Of a DNA stretch of 64,000 nucleotides, positions 27,409-36,299 are shown piece by piece. A program made the position numbers and the translations under genes. Source of the DNA: Planctomycetota bacterium (GTDB taxonomy: Bacteria; Planctomycetota; Phycisphaerae; WQYP01); the NCBI GenBank assembly GCA_021818445.1, contig JAKAEB010000002.1, positions 61,457-125,456 on the forward strand, read 5' to 3'. The notes beneath the pieces were generated by a model, which saw nothing but the letters and a program-made list of their open reading frames with translations, searched no databases and was not told the origin of the DNA. Every line of letters begins with the position of its first letter. Position 1 is the stretch's first letter.

Positions 27409-28071
27409 GTGAATATGCTTTCGATGGTTCAACTGATGGATGTTGCCCCGCCACAGTCCGGGGGATATGCGGATTGCTTCCGCGTGGAAACGCTCATCGC
27501 CAAAGGTGCCCTTAAACAGCCGACCGAGTTTAAGCATCTTCTCGTTCAAGCGCTGAAACTGGCCATAGGTCCGTTGGACGGTTTCGCCGCCGGCGCAGTT
27601 TTTGATGCCAGCCGCCATGGTGATTTTTCTGCCCTTCCCGCTTTGGTGGACACACTGTGCACGGCAAACACCCCCTTAAGTCTGCAACAGGCATCGTTGT
27701 CCACCGGAGAATATATATGGGAGGTTTCACGCCGCTGGCCATGGGCGGCGGCCATTCACGATCAGTTGGATGGTGTCACGGAGCAAACGGGGCACTTTCA
27801 TGCCGTGGCATTCGGTGCGCTGATCAGTGATGCAACAGCGCAGAAAGCGCGTGCAGTGGCGGCGTGCCTGATGACAGCCACCAAATCACTGGTATTGTGT
27901 GCTGCAAAATATCTACCAATGGATTTGAATCAATCACAGCGATTGCTTAATGATGTGCAACCAACCATTACCCAACTCGCAATCGAATACAGCAAGCCTG
28001 ATGCTTCCGCCCCACCACCACGCGAACCGGCGGACATCATCGCCTCCATTGCGTCACACGCGGTTGATTAA
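27409..28071 (+). CDS. UreF-like urease-accessory protein homologue
   Basis: 220 residues. The opening LSMVQLMDVAPPQSGGYADC resembles the UreF start (LLQLxDSxxPxGxFxHSxGLE), and LDGFAAGAVFDAS, GHFHAVAFGALISDATA and the run CLMTATKSLVLCAAKYLPMD followed by NQSQRLLNDVQPTI match the UreF helical core. UreF helps load nickel into urease with UreG and UreH. No ure structural or accessory genes are in the window, so a true urease role is doubtful. Start GTG 27409 follows GAAAGGA at eight bases. The homology is judged by eye and is moderate. Confidence 0.6.
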   Translation: MNMLSMVQLMDVAPPQSGGYADCFRVETLIAKGALKQPTEFKHLLVQALKLAIGPLDGFAAGAVFDASRHGDFSALPALVDTLCTANTPLSLQQASLSTGEYIWEVSRRWPWAAAIHDQLDGVTEQTGHFHAVAFGALISDATAQKARAVAACLMTATKSLVLCAAKYLPMDLNQSQRLLNDVQPTITQLAIEYSKPDASAPPPREPADIIASIASHAVD

Positions 28072-28095
28072 ATCGACCGACCGGCTCGCGACGGG

Positions 28096-30036
28096 TTAAC
28101 GAACGTGCGGCTCTTCAAGGTAGGTGTAGCCGGAGAGCCCATTTTCATAAAAACGCAGCAGCAGGGCGGATTCCTCCACCGATATGGTTTTTTCCCGCAC
28201 GGCGCGTTCAACATCCTTGTGCATGCGGGCGAGCAGTTCGTCGGCATTAAACTGCACATACTGGAGCACTTCGCGAACTGTATCACCGCGGACGATTTCC
28301 TCGATGTGTATTTCGCCGGTTTCGTCGAGTTCCACATGCACGGCATTGGTGTCGCCTAGCAGATTATGGAGATCACCGAGAATCTCCTGGTAGGCACCCA
28401 CCAGAAAAGCGCCCAATAAATATTCATCACCTCTGTATTCATGCAACTCCAGCGTCCGTTTGACATCCCGCCGGTCGATAAAACAGTCCACTTTCCCATC
28501 ACTGTCGCAGGTGATGTCGGCCAGCACGCCGCGCCGACCCGGTTCTTCGCTCAGACGGTGGATCGGCATGATAGGAAACAGTTGTTTGATGGCCCAACTG
28601 TCCGGCATCGACTGAAAAAGAGAAAAATTACAGAAGTAGGTATCGGATAGTTGCGCCTCGAGCGATTCAAAATCGTCACCCACATAATTCATATCGCGCA
28701 GCAGCTTGAGCACCTTGCCGCATATGCCCCAGAACAGCTTTTCGGTAAGGCTGCGCAGTTCCAGGCTTAGATATCCGAGATTAAAAAGATTCAGCGCCTC
28801 ATCGCGCTGCTGGGCGGCGTCGTGATAGGTTTCCATCACGTTTTTCGAATTAATGTCACGGTAGGCGTCGTACAGGTCTTTGACTGGCTGCGGCACTTCC
28901 TCGTTGGCGGGAAGTTGGTCAGGGATATTAAAATAATCAAACCCGCTGACACCAAGCACATTAAATACCAGCAGGCTGTGATATGCCACCATAGCCCGTC
29001 CGCTCTCACTGATGATAGTCGGGTGCTTGACGCCGCATTCATCGCATACAGATTTAATACGAAACACCACATCGCTGGCGTATTCCTGGAGACTGTAATT
29101 AACGGACGATTCAAAATTGGTCTGCGATCCGTCATAGTCCACCCCCAGGCCGCCGCCCACGTCGATGTATTCCATGCCGGCCCCGGCACGCACCAGTTCA
29201 GCATACACGCGGGAAGCCTCATTAAGGGCGTTTTTCACGGTGCGGATATTGGTAATCTGGCTGCCCAGATGAAAATGCAGCAATTTCAGACAGTCCTGCA
29301 TGCCGCGTTCCTTGAGGTATTCCAGTGCCTTGATGATTTCCGCCACAAACAGGCCGAATTTACTCCGCACGCCGCCGGATGATTCCCACCGGCCGCTGCC
29401 GCGCGCGGACAATTTGACACGCACACCCATCTTAGGTCGCACGCCGTGCTTCTGGCCATATTTGATGAGCAGTTCCAGTTCTGTAAATTTTTCAACCACC
29501 GGAATAATATTTTTGCCCAGTTTCTGCGCCAGCACCACCATTTCACAGAATTCGTCATCCTTAAAGCCGTTGCAGATGATCGGCGTATCGCGACCATTGG
29601 TAAGTGCCAGCACCACCAGCAACTCCGGCTTGCTGCCCGCTTCAAGCCCCCACCCATATTGCGCACCGATGTTGAGTATCTCCTCAACCACATGCCGCTG
29701 CTGATTTACTTTAATCGGATACACGCAAGCGTATTTACCGTTGTAACCGTTTTCGGTAATGGCAGTTTGAAATGCGGACTGCATCTCCGCAAGTCGATGC
29801 TTCAGGATATCGCTTAGCCGGATCAGCACGGGCAGTTGGATGCCTCGCAATTGCAGTTGATCAATGAGTTTTTTCAGATCGATGGAGCGATTCGGATCCT
29901 TTTCAGGGTGAATGGCGACATTGCCATCCGCATTGATCTTGAAGTAATTTTTTCCCCAATGTTCAATGCCGTACGTCTCGGCTGAATCCTGTATCGTCCA
30001 TGCAGCAGTTGGATTAATCACTTCCATAAGGCCCAT
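28096..30036 (-). CDS. speA: Biosynthetic arginine decarboxylase
   Basis: 646 residues. PLP-dependent conversion of arginine to agmatine, the first step of the agmatine route to putrescine and spermidine. Fold-type III motifs are present: ACVYPIKVNQQRHVVEEI holds the Schiff-base lysine; LHFHLGSQITNI and EYIDVGGGLGVDYDGSQTN are sugar/PLP-phosphate motifs; LFQSMPDSWAIKQLFP, PIHRL and DITCDSDGKVDCFI are typical of SpeA. GGGGAG lies about ten bases before ATG 30036. The gene is divergent from a metallo-beta-lactamase gene. Confidence 0.95.
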   Translation of the reverse strand: MGLMEVINPTAAWTIQDSAETYGIEHWGKNYFKINADGNVAIHPEKDPNRSIDLKKLIDQLQLRGIQLPVLIRLSDILKHRLAEMQSAFQTAITENGYNGKYACVYPIKVNQQRHVVEEILNIGAQYGWGLEAGSKPELLVVLALTNGRDTPIICNGFKDDEFCEMVVLAQKLGKNIIPVVEKFTELELLIKYGQKHGVRPKMGVRVKLSARGSGRWESSGGVRSKFGLFVAEIIKALEYLKERGMQDCLKLLHFHLGSQITNIRTVKNALNEASRVYAELVRAGAGMEYIDVGGGLGVDYDGSQTNFESSVNYSLQEYASDVVFRIKSVCDECGVKHPTIISESGRAMVAYHSLLVFNVLGVSGFDYFNIPDQLPANEEVPQPVKDLYDAYRDINSKNVMETYHDAAQQRDEALNLFNLGYLSLELRSLTEKLFWGICGKVLKLLRDMNYVGDDFESLEAQLSDTYFCNFSLFQSMPDSWAIKQLFPIMPIHRLSEEPGRRGVLADITCDSDGKVDCFIDRRDVKRTLELHEYRGDEYLLGAFLVGAYQEILGDLHNLLGDTNAVHVELDETGEIHIEEIVRGDTVREVLQYVQFNADELLARMHKDVERAVREKTISVEESALLLRFYENGLSGYTYLEEPHVR

Positions 30037-30267
30037 CTTTAGTTAACTCCCCGCTGAACACCCGGTGCAGCTCAAACCAACAAGCCTACCATTGCAACTG
30101 CTTTTGCCCAAATTAACAAGCGAAAATTGCCCGGCGAAAGTTTTTTCCATCCGATGCGCAAGCAAGCCAATGCCCGCAGCCGGGCTGCCCCATCACCACC
30201 AGACTGGCCCGGGTGCGTGCAGCGGCGCAGCAAGCGGTCGACAGCCGACGTGTAAGGCGTTGTAATA

Positions 30268-31314
30268 ATGCGGATGAATATCCGTGAGAGTAAACAATCA
30301 CCAACTGCCAACGATGACCCATCCCGTAAGGCACCACGACATTTAACGGCCGACCATGATGTCGGCGGTGTGCCGCTGCTACCACCGCTTGCATGTATCA
30401 AGACCCCCTACTTCCACGTGCTGGGCTACAGCGTAGCCGGGGAGGAATCGGTGGTACAGATTCCAGAATTGAATGTGGTCTTTGATATCGGCAAATGCCC
30501 CCGGCCGGTACTCACCAGTGATTTCTGCCTGCTGACGCACGGCCACATGGATCACTCCGGCGGTTTGGCGTACTATCTGTCGCAACGCTTTTTTCAGGGG
30601 ATGCGTCCCGGAACGGTCATCTGTCCGGCATCCATTGCCAAAGCCGTCGGAAACATGATCGACGCATTTGGCAAACTGGAGGGCAAAGCCATCGCCCATG
30701 AACTTGTACCGTTGTCCAGCGGTGACGAGTATGAATTGCGCAAGGGGCTTGTGGTAAGGGCATTTCCCACATGCCATACCGTGGCGTCATTGGGTTACAC
30801 GCTGATTGACCGGCGCGAAAAACTTAAGCCGGAACTTGCCGCACAACAACTGCCAGGCCACATTTTGCGAGACATGAAGGCGCGCGGCGAGAAAATTACC
30901 TACACGCTGGATATACCACTGGTCGCCTATACCGGTGATACGGCCCTGCCCGAGACGCTGTCCCACCCGGATGTGCAAAATGCCCGTGTATTGATTACCG
31001 AATGTACATTCTTTGATCCGGCTCATCGGCGACGGGCCGACATCGGCAAACATTTGCATGTTCAGGACCTTGTATCAGCACTGCCTCAAATGCAGAATGA
31101 ATGGCTGATCATCACGCATGTTTCGCGACGAACATACGTAAACTGGGCGGCAAAAACACTCCGACGTGCTATCACTGGCATGACAATCCGGCCGCAAATA
31201 GACTTTTTGATGGAACATGCCCAGAAGCTCTGTGTGCTGCCGGGCTCGGCGGCGGCATTCGTACCGGCTGAACCACCCGACAGCCAAGACGTGGAAGATG
31301 GTGGGAACTCGTAA
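30268..31314 (+). CDS. MBL-fold, ribonuclease Z-like hydrolase
   Basis: 348 residues. The first metal motif is LTHGHMDHSGGLAYYLSQRF (HxHxDH), followed by PTCHTVASLGYTL, the Asp ligand in VAYTGDTALPETL, and the closing histidine in LIITHVSRRTYVNW. The overall layout matches RNase Z/ELAC-type proteins rather than class B lactamases, but the 40-residue N-terminal extension and the low similarity leave the substrate open. Start chosen as ATG 30268; ATG 30274 is equally possible. Confidence 0.75.
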   Translation: MRMNIRESKQSPTANDDPSRKAPRHLTADHDVGGVPLLPPLACIKTPYFHVLGYSVAGEESVVQIPELNVVFDIGKCPRPVLTSDFCLLTHGHMDHSGGLAYYLSQRFFQGMRPGTVICPASIAKAVGNMIDAFGKLEGKAIAHELVPLSSGDEYELRKGLVVRAFPTCHTVASLGYTLIDRREKLKPELAAQQLPGHILRDMKARGEKITYTLDIPLVAYTGDTALPETLSHPDVQNARVLITECTFFDPAHRRRADIGKHLHVQDLVSALPQMQNEWLIITHVSRRTYVNWAAKTLRRAITGMTIRPQIDFLMEHAQKLCVLPGSAAAFVPAEPPDSQDVEDGGNS

Positions 31315-31630
31315 GGATGGCCTATCGGTGATGGTGCCCTTCTTTTGGCGGTTAAAAATGCATTTTGAACATCGCGGGAAGTACGTTTGCCCTGTCGGCA
31401 TTTGCGCCGCTCCAAATTAACGTGCCCATTCGCCGAGAGCTGGATGTCGCTTCCCCAGAAATGTTTATTGCGGCGGGCTTGGAGGCAAAGTCGAGAGTGG
31501 CGGCCGAAATTCATAGAAAATCAGCGCGTGTCCGTCGCAAAACACGCCGTTTGCGGAGCAGTCTTGTCGAGTGGGCCGTTTTAGATATAATTTTGCTGAA
31601 ATTTGTTCCTGCTTAAGGATGGATCAGGTT
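31315..31630. other. Intergenic stretch upstream of rpmB
   Basis: About 316 bases. A frame beginning with TTG at 31365 stays open to 31616, but it has no recognisable family, no good ribosome site and would include the rpmB promoter, so I treat it as non-coding. The only clear element is the promoter at 31564-31591. Confidence 0.5.
31564..31591 (+). promoter_or_regulatory. Sigma-70-type promoter for rpmB
   Basis: TTGTCG at 31564-31569 and a perfect -10 TATAAT at 31586-31591, 16 bases apart, about 40 bases upstream of the rpmB start. Confidence 0.65.
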
Positions 31631-31906
31631 ATGCCTCATGTTTGTCATTTCACGGGTCGTAAGACTCGCATCGGACGTCAGTGTACCTATCGCGGTAAGG
31701 CCAAGTATCTCGGCGGCGTTGGTATCAAGATCACAGGACGGTCGGCTCGCAAATTCAAGCCGAATTTGCAAAAGGTGCGGGTTGTTATCGATGGTCGTCC
31801 TCAACGAGTTTGGGCCTCGGCCAAAGCTATCAAGAGCGGGTTGGTGCAAAAACGCCTCAGCCGCCGCTTCGTTTACCGAAAACCCCAAGCTGCTGCGGCA
31901 TCGTAG
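31631..31906 (+). CDS. rpmB: Ribosomal protein bL28
   Basis: 91 residues. Large-subunit protein. MPHVCHFTGRKTRIGRQCTY contains the start typical of L28, and GIKITGRSARKFKPNLQKVR with IDGRPQRVWASAKAIKSGLV matches the long planctomycete/chloroplast-like version. I start at the ATG 31631; the ATG at 31619 has AAGG too close to it. A terminator hairpin follows 43 bases after the stop. Confidence 0.9.
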   Translation: MPHVCHFTGRKTRIGRQCTYRGKAKYLGGVGIKITGRSARKFKPNLQKVRVVIDGRPQRVWASAKAIKSGLVQKRLSRRFVYRKPQAAAAS

Positions 31907-31948
31907 TATGTGAATGAATGTTTTTGTGAACAATGGCGAGTTTTATCG

Positions 31949-31980
31949 GCACCGGCTTTCATCGGCCGGTGCTTTTGTTT
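31949..31980 (+). terminator. Rho-independent terminator after rpmB
   Basis: Perfect eight-base arms GCACCGGC (31949-31956) and GCCGGTGC (31965-31972) around an eight-base loop, followed by TTTTGTTT. It separates rpmB from gatC. Confidence 0.85.
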
Positions 31981-32027
31981 GCACCAGTCCGGGCACCATA
32001 GCCGGGCCGTTATCGGGAGCTTGAACC

Positions 32028-32339
32028 ATGAGTGAAACTCTATCGGCGGCGCAAGTTGAGCATGTGGCACGGCTGTCGCGTCTAAAACTCTCCGAAGACG
32101 ATATAACTCGCTACGGAAGGCAACTCTCCAGCATTTTGGAATATGTTGCTCAATTGCAGGAAGTGGATGTGGGGAGCAAGGCTCCCATGTCGCATCCGCT
32201 GCCCCTGCATAGTGTGCTGCGCGATGATATCGTCGAACCGTCACTTCCGATTGATGCCGTGTTGAAGAATGCCCCTTCTAAAGTCGGAGCTTTTTTTACG
32301 GTACCAAAGGTTCTGGACCCGTCCGCAGGTGGCGGATAA
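32028..32339 (+). CDS. gatC: Asp-tRNA(Asn)/Glu-tRNA(Gln) amidotransferase subunit C
   Basis: 103 residues. Small scaffold subunit that wraps around GatA in the GatCAB transamidosome. LSAAQVEHVARLSRLKLSED, the helix QLSSILEYVAQLQEVDV, and the tail VLRDDIVEPSLPIDAVL then FFTVPKVL are classic GatC. GGGAGC lies a few bases before the ATG. First gene of a same-strand run through gatB. Confidence 0.95.
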   Translation: MSETLSAAQVEHVARLSRLKLSEDDITRYGRQLSSILEYVAQLQEVDVGSKAPMSHPLPLHSVLRDDIVEPSLPIDAVLKNAPSKVGAFFTVPKVLDPSAGGG

Positions 32340-32480
32340 GGTTTAAATTCCAGGCAAGAGAGAGTGCACACGTGACAATGGAAAATGGAAAGGTGAGTGG
32401 TTATGAGAATTTACACCCCATTGCCCCGCCTGATGAACAACTGCTACCTGAGGCGTGCTACTACCCCAAGACGAGGGATT

Positions 32481-33086
32481 ATGCGAATGATATCGCGCGC
32501 CGCCTGCGCTTTGGGGGCGGCGTTACTGCTGACGGGATGCGAAGGGTACGGTCCGATTGACCAACAGGTGGCAATGGAGCGATCCTTTTGGAATCCAGTT
32601 GAGTTAAAGTCCGGCAATCAGAAGGATGCAGGGCTTATTGGAGCCACCCGGATATCCAACCGTGGATTGCTGCCGGACGTAAGACCGTCTCAGCGCCCGG
32701 GACACTATTTTTTTTCTATTCCAGCGGATGTGACCACCGTACGGACGATGACGCCGACCGAATCAGAATATTTGCTGTATGCCGGGGAATTGAATAATCG
32801 GCTGCGGCCCTTCCTCACCATTGTGGTAGCCCATCGGCCGAACTGGATATACAAGGGAAATCCCGCGTTTCGTGTGACGGAAAAGCGGTCGTATGTGCTT
32901 AATAATCTGGCGGCCACGCAGGTAAGCGGGTACTACCACGGTAAACCATTTACCGAACTCGTTTTGACGCGCCTGGAATCCGGCAGCAGCGTGGTCGACG
33001 CACTCGCAGTTGTACGCAATTCACGCGAGCGGCAGACGGCGCTGCACATCCTTGATACCATGCGGTGGATACCGGCTGCGCATTAA
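32481..33086 (+). CDS. Predicted lipoprotein inserted between gatC and gatA
   Basis: 201 residues. The N terminus MRMISRAACALGAALLLTGC has a lipobox (LLTGC), so lipidation and envelope location are likely. The mature part has no family I know; TESEYLLYAGELNNRLRPFL and YVLNNLAATQVSGYYHGKPF with DALAVVRNSRERQTALHILD resemble, loosely, PsbP/DcrB-like domains that carry a short surface-exposed strand and a closing helix. ATG 32481 has GAGGG four bases upstream. An envelope lipoprotein inside a translation operon is unusual. Confidence 0.7.
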   Translation: MRMISRAACALGAALLLTGCEGYGPIDQQVAMERSFWNPVELKSGNQKDAGLIGATRISNRGLLPDVRPSQRPGHYFFSIPADVTTVRTMTPTESEYLLYAGELNNRLRPFLTIVVAHRPNWIYKGNPAFRVTEKRSYVLNNLAATQVSGYYHGKPFTELVLTRLESGSSVVDALAVVRNSRERQTALHILDTMRWIPAAH

Positions 33087-33119
33087 TGACGCGGCGTTTG
33101 ATAATTGAAAGGTAATAAT

Positions 33120-34598
33120 TTGTCGGATGCATCGCTAACGGAAACGAGTGCCTATGAATTGGCTCAAAGAATAGCAAAACGCGAGATTACCGCGACAGAA
33201 ACCACTCGCGCTTTTTTAGATCAGATTGCAGCGCATGATGATACGCTGCACGCCTTTAATGAAACCTATTCGGGCGCAGCGCTTGCGCAGGCCGCGGCTA
33301 TCGATACCGCTTTGGACCGAGGTGAAAAGCTCGGCACGCTGGCAGGTGTGCCCATTGCGCTGAAGGACAATTTATGCACAGTGGAAGGACGCACGACATG
33401 TTCGTCAAAAATGTTGCAAAATTTTTACAGCCCTTATGACGCAACCGTCGTAAAGCGCCTAAAGGCGGCAGGAGCGGTGTTTGTAGGCAAGACGAATTTG
33501 GATGAATTTGCGATGGGCAGTTCCACCGAAAATTCCGCGTTCGGGCCAACGCGCAATCCATGGAACACCAGATGCGTGCCAGGTGGGTCGTCGGGTGGTT
33601 CGGCGGCGGCGGTAGCGGGGCGTCTTTGTGCGGCCGCGCTGGGTTCTGATACGGGAGGGTCGATTCGGCAACCAGCAGCGCTGTGCGGAATTGTAGGTCT
33701 TAAGCCCACGTACGGGTTGGTATCGCGTTATGGACTGGTCGCGTTCGCCAGTTCACTCGATCAGATTGGCCCTATGACGCGCGATGTTCGCGATGCGGCA
33801 TTGATACTTAACGCCATTGCAGGCCCGGACATCAAGGACTCCACCAGTTGGCCGCAAACGCCTCCGGACTATCTGATGGACATTGACAAACCACCGGAAA
33901 AGATTCGTATCGGGTTGCCGAAGGAATTTTTTGGGGATGGACTCTCACCGGAAGTAGCGACTGCTGTACACACGGCCGTGGATTTTTTTCGGCGCAATGG
34001 GGCGGAAATTGTGCCCGTGAGCTTGCCGCACACGCGTTATGGAATCGCGGCGTATTATGTCATTGCGCCAGCCGAGGCATCGAGTAATCTGGCCCGCTAC
34101 GATGGCGTGCATTACGGTCACCGGACGACACAGGCATCAGATTTATTTGAACTTTACGCCGCCAGCCGAGCCGAGGGTTTCGGTCCGGAAGTTCAGCGGC
34201 GCGTCATGTTGGGTACCTATGCGCTGTCTTCGGGATATTACGACGCCTATTACTTGCGGGCACAGAGGGTGCGTCAGTTAATAAAGGATGATTTTGACCG
34301 GGCGTTTGAACTTTGCGATGTGATTATCAGCCCCACCACACCGGATGCAGCGTTTGAACTTGGTGCCAAAAGCAATGATCCCTTGGCAATGTACCTATGC
34401 GATGTATTCACCGTTACTTGCAATATTGCAGGCATACCGGGCATGAGTGTGCCGTGTGGATTTTCCAGTTCAGGCCTGCCCATTGGAATGCAAATGCTCG
34501 GCCCGGTGTTTAGTGAGTCGACCATGCTACGATTGGCGCGTCTCTATGAATTGGCGCACGATTGGCAAAAGCGAAGGCCGATGATCGCCAGTGTGTAG
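33120..34598 (+). CDS. gatA: Asp-tRNA(Asn)/Glu-tRNA(Gln) amidotransferase subunit A
   Basis: 492 residues. Amidase-signature enzyme that releases ammonia from glutamine for transamidation of Glu-tRNA(Gln) or Asp-tRNA(Asn). The Ser-cisSer-Lys triad is visible: Lys in GVPIALKDNLC, and the serines in PGGSSGGSAAAVAG and SDTGGSIRQPAALCG. The C-terminal ISPTTPDAAFELG and NIAGIPGMSVPCGFSSSGLP segments are typical. I prefer the TTG at 33120, six to seven bases after AAAGG, over the TTG at 33105. Confidence 0.95.
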   Translation: MSDASLTETSAYELAQRIAKREITATETTRAFLDQIAAHDDTLHAFNETYSGAALAQAAAIDTALDRGEKLGTLAGVPIALKDNLCTVEGRTTCSSKMLQNFYSPYDATVVKRLKAAGAVFVGKTNLDEFAMGSSTENSAFGPTRNPWNTRCVPGGSSGGSAAAVAGRLCAAALGSDTGGSIRQPAALCGIVGLKPTYGLVSRYGLVAFASSLDQIGPMTRDVRDAALILNAIAGPDIKDSTSWPQTPPDYLMDIDKPPEKIRIGLPKEFFGDGLSPEVATAVHTAVDFFRRNGAEIVPVSLPHTRYGIAAYYVIAPAEASSNLARYDGVHYGHRTTQASDLFELYAASRAEGFGPEVQRRVMLGTYALSSGYYDAYYLRAQRVRQLIKDDFDRAFELCDVIISPTTPDAAFELGAKSNDPLAMYLCDVFTVTCNIAGIPGMSVPCGFSSSGLPIGMQMLGPVFSESTMLRLARLYELAHDWQKRRPMIASV

Positions 34599-34760
34599 GC
34601 TTGGATTCGGCACGTAAAGTGAGCCGTCCGACCCCAGAGTAGTTGTCAGACTGGTCTTTGCGGGAATGGCAATCGGGCGATGAGGTGGAAAGTCGATACG
34701 CACGGCGAGTGATATCGCCTGTGAAAAAACAGGCCCATGCGAATTAAAAGCGGAGTAAAA

Positions 34761-36254
34761 ATGACGCAACCGGCATATAAAGTCCTAATAGGAATGGAAA
34801 TTCACGTTCAATTGGCTACGGCATCGAAGATGTTCACCGGCGCAGCCAACGGGTTCAGCGAGAACCCCAATACTCAAGTTGATGGAGTGGTGCTGGGATT
34901 GCCTGGTGTTCTGCCGGTGATCAATCGTCGGGCGGTTGAAATGGCGATGATGGTGGGAGCAGCACTGGGATGCGAAATTGCGTCCCAGACCAAATGGGAC
35001 CGAAAGAGCTACTATTACCCAGATTTGCCGAAGAATTATCAGATAAGCCAGTACGACCAACCGCTTTGCGGAGCTGGGGCGGTGGAATTGCCGCTGCCGA
35101 ATGGTGAAGTGAAAACTATTCGCATTCGGAGGGCGCATCTGGAGGAAGATGCGGGCAAATTGCTGCACGAGGCTGGGCAATCGGTGAGTATGGTAGATTT
35201 GAACCGAGCGGGAACGCCACTGCTGGAAATCGTTACGGAACCGGACTTTTCCACACCCGAAGAAGCCCGCTTATTTGGTGAGGAATTGCGGCAGATATGC
35301 CGTTATCTGGGAGTTTCGCAGGGGATCATGCAGCAAGGGCACATGCGGTTTGAGCCGAATATCAACTTGCACATTTTTGATGATGGCAAAGTTTATAAGA
35401 CGGCCATTACGGAGGTTAAAAATTTAAATAGCTTTCGGTCGGTGGAGCGGGCATGTGAATATGAAATTCAGCGGCAATTGACGGAGTTTTTAAACAATCG
35501 GTCCGCCGCAATGCAGGCCGGAAAGTCAACACGCGGTTGGGACGATGACAAAGGGTGCACCACGCTGCAACGATCCAAGGAAGAGGCGCACGACTATCGC
35601 TATTTTCCCGATCCTGATTTGGTGCCTTTGCATGTGGATGCAGACTGGATTGGTCGAATCAAGGCCCAGATACCGGAACTGCCCATGGCCCGACTGCGGC
35701 GCTACCTGCAAATGGACCTCACACGTAAGGAGGCGGCGGCCTTACTGGAAGATAAGGCCGTAGCAGATTTATTTGACGCGGCGATCAATCTCAAGCGTTT
35801 ACCAAAACGTATTGCCAATTTAATGCTTGGTGCAGCAGCCAAGACAGCCAATGCGCTGGCGAGCGAGCGGGGCGAAACGGTTTTGATCAGCGATTTAGGT
35901 GTGGGAGCGGATCAATATGCTCAGTTGGCAGGAATGATCGAGGATGGCACGGTGAGCGCATCGGCGGCAGTAACCGTATTTGAATCATTGTGTGACGGAA
36001 CGGGCATGGCACCAATGGCCGTGGCTGAGAAGTTGGGGTTGTTGCAGATACGCGATGCTTCTGCTACGCAGGCGTGGGTTGATGCCGCGCTGGCTAACCA
36101 TCCTCAAGCGATTGATGATTACCGAAACAACCCCAAAAAGCGCCAGGCGTCGCTCGGCTTTTTGCGCGGCGCTGTGATGAAATTGAGCCAGGGCAAAGCG
36201 GATCCCAAGCTGGTTGGTGAATTATTGGAAAAGGCGCTCGCAAAGCTCGGTTAG
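34761..36254 (+). CDS. gatB: Asp-tRNA(Asn)/Glu-tRNA(Gln) amidotransferase subunit B
   Basis: 497 residues. Kinase-like subunit that activates the tRNA-bound Glu/Asp and receives ammonia from GatA. GMEIHVQLATASKMF opens the catalytic cradle; DRKSYYYPDLPKNYQISQYD, QTKWDRKSYYYPDLP, DLNRAGTPLLEIVTEPDF and KEEAHDYRYFPDPDLVPL are diagnostic. The C-terminal helical tail domain (about residues 330-497) that recognises the tRNA elbow is complete. GGAG lies six bases before ATG 34761. About 160 bases separate it from gatA. Confidence 0.96.
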   Translation: MTQPAYKVLIGMEIHVQLATASKMFTGAANGFSENPNTQVDGVVLGLPGVLPVINRRAVEMAMMVGAALGCEIASQTKWDRKSYYYPDLPKNYQISQYDQPLCGAGAVELPLPNGEVKTIRIRRAHLEEDAGKLLHEAGQSVSMVDLNRAGTPLLEIVTEPDFSTPEEARLFGEELRQICRYLGVSQGIMQQGHMRFEPNINLHIFDDGKVYKTAITEVKNLNSFRSVERACEYEIQRQLTEFLNNRSAAMQAGKSTRGWDDDKGCTTLQRSKEEAHDYRYFPDPDLVPLHVDADWIGRIKAQIPELPMARLRRYLQMDLTRKEAAALLEDKAVADLFDAAINLKRLPKRIANLMLGAAAKTANALASERGETVLISDLGVGADQYAQLAGMIEDGTVSASAAVTVFESLCDGTGMAPMAVAEKLGLLQIRDASATQAWVDAALANHPQAIDDYRNNPKKRQASLGFLRGAVMKLSQGKADPKLVGELLEKALAKLG

Positions 36255-36299
36255 CTTGTGTGCCAGGTACAGTGTCCGAGCACGGTGGAGGATTGATCG

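Noticed and set aside
28822..29382. Plus-strand frame of 186 codons
   Set aside because: Antisense to speA, which is a clear full-length gene.
30072..30401. Minus-strand frame between speA and the metallo-beta-lactamase gene
   Set aside because: Overlaps the 5' end of the metallo-beta-lactamase gene and has no recognisable domain.
31365..31616. Plus-strand frame with TTG start upstream of rpmB
   Set aside because: No ribosome site or family, and it runs through the rpmB promoter.
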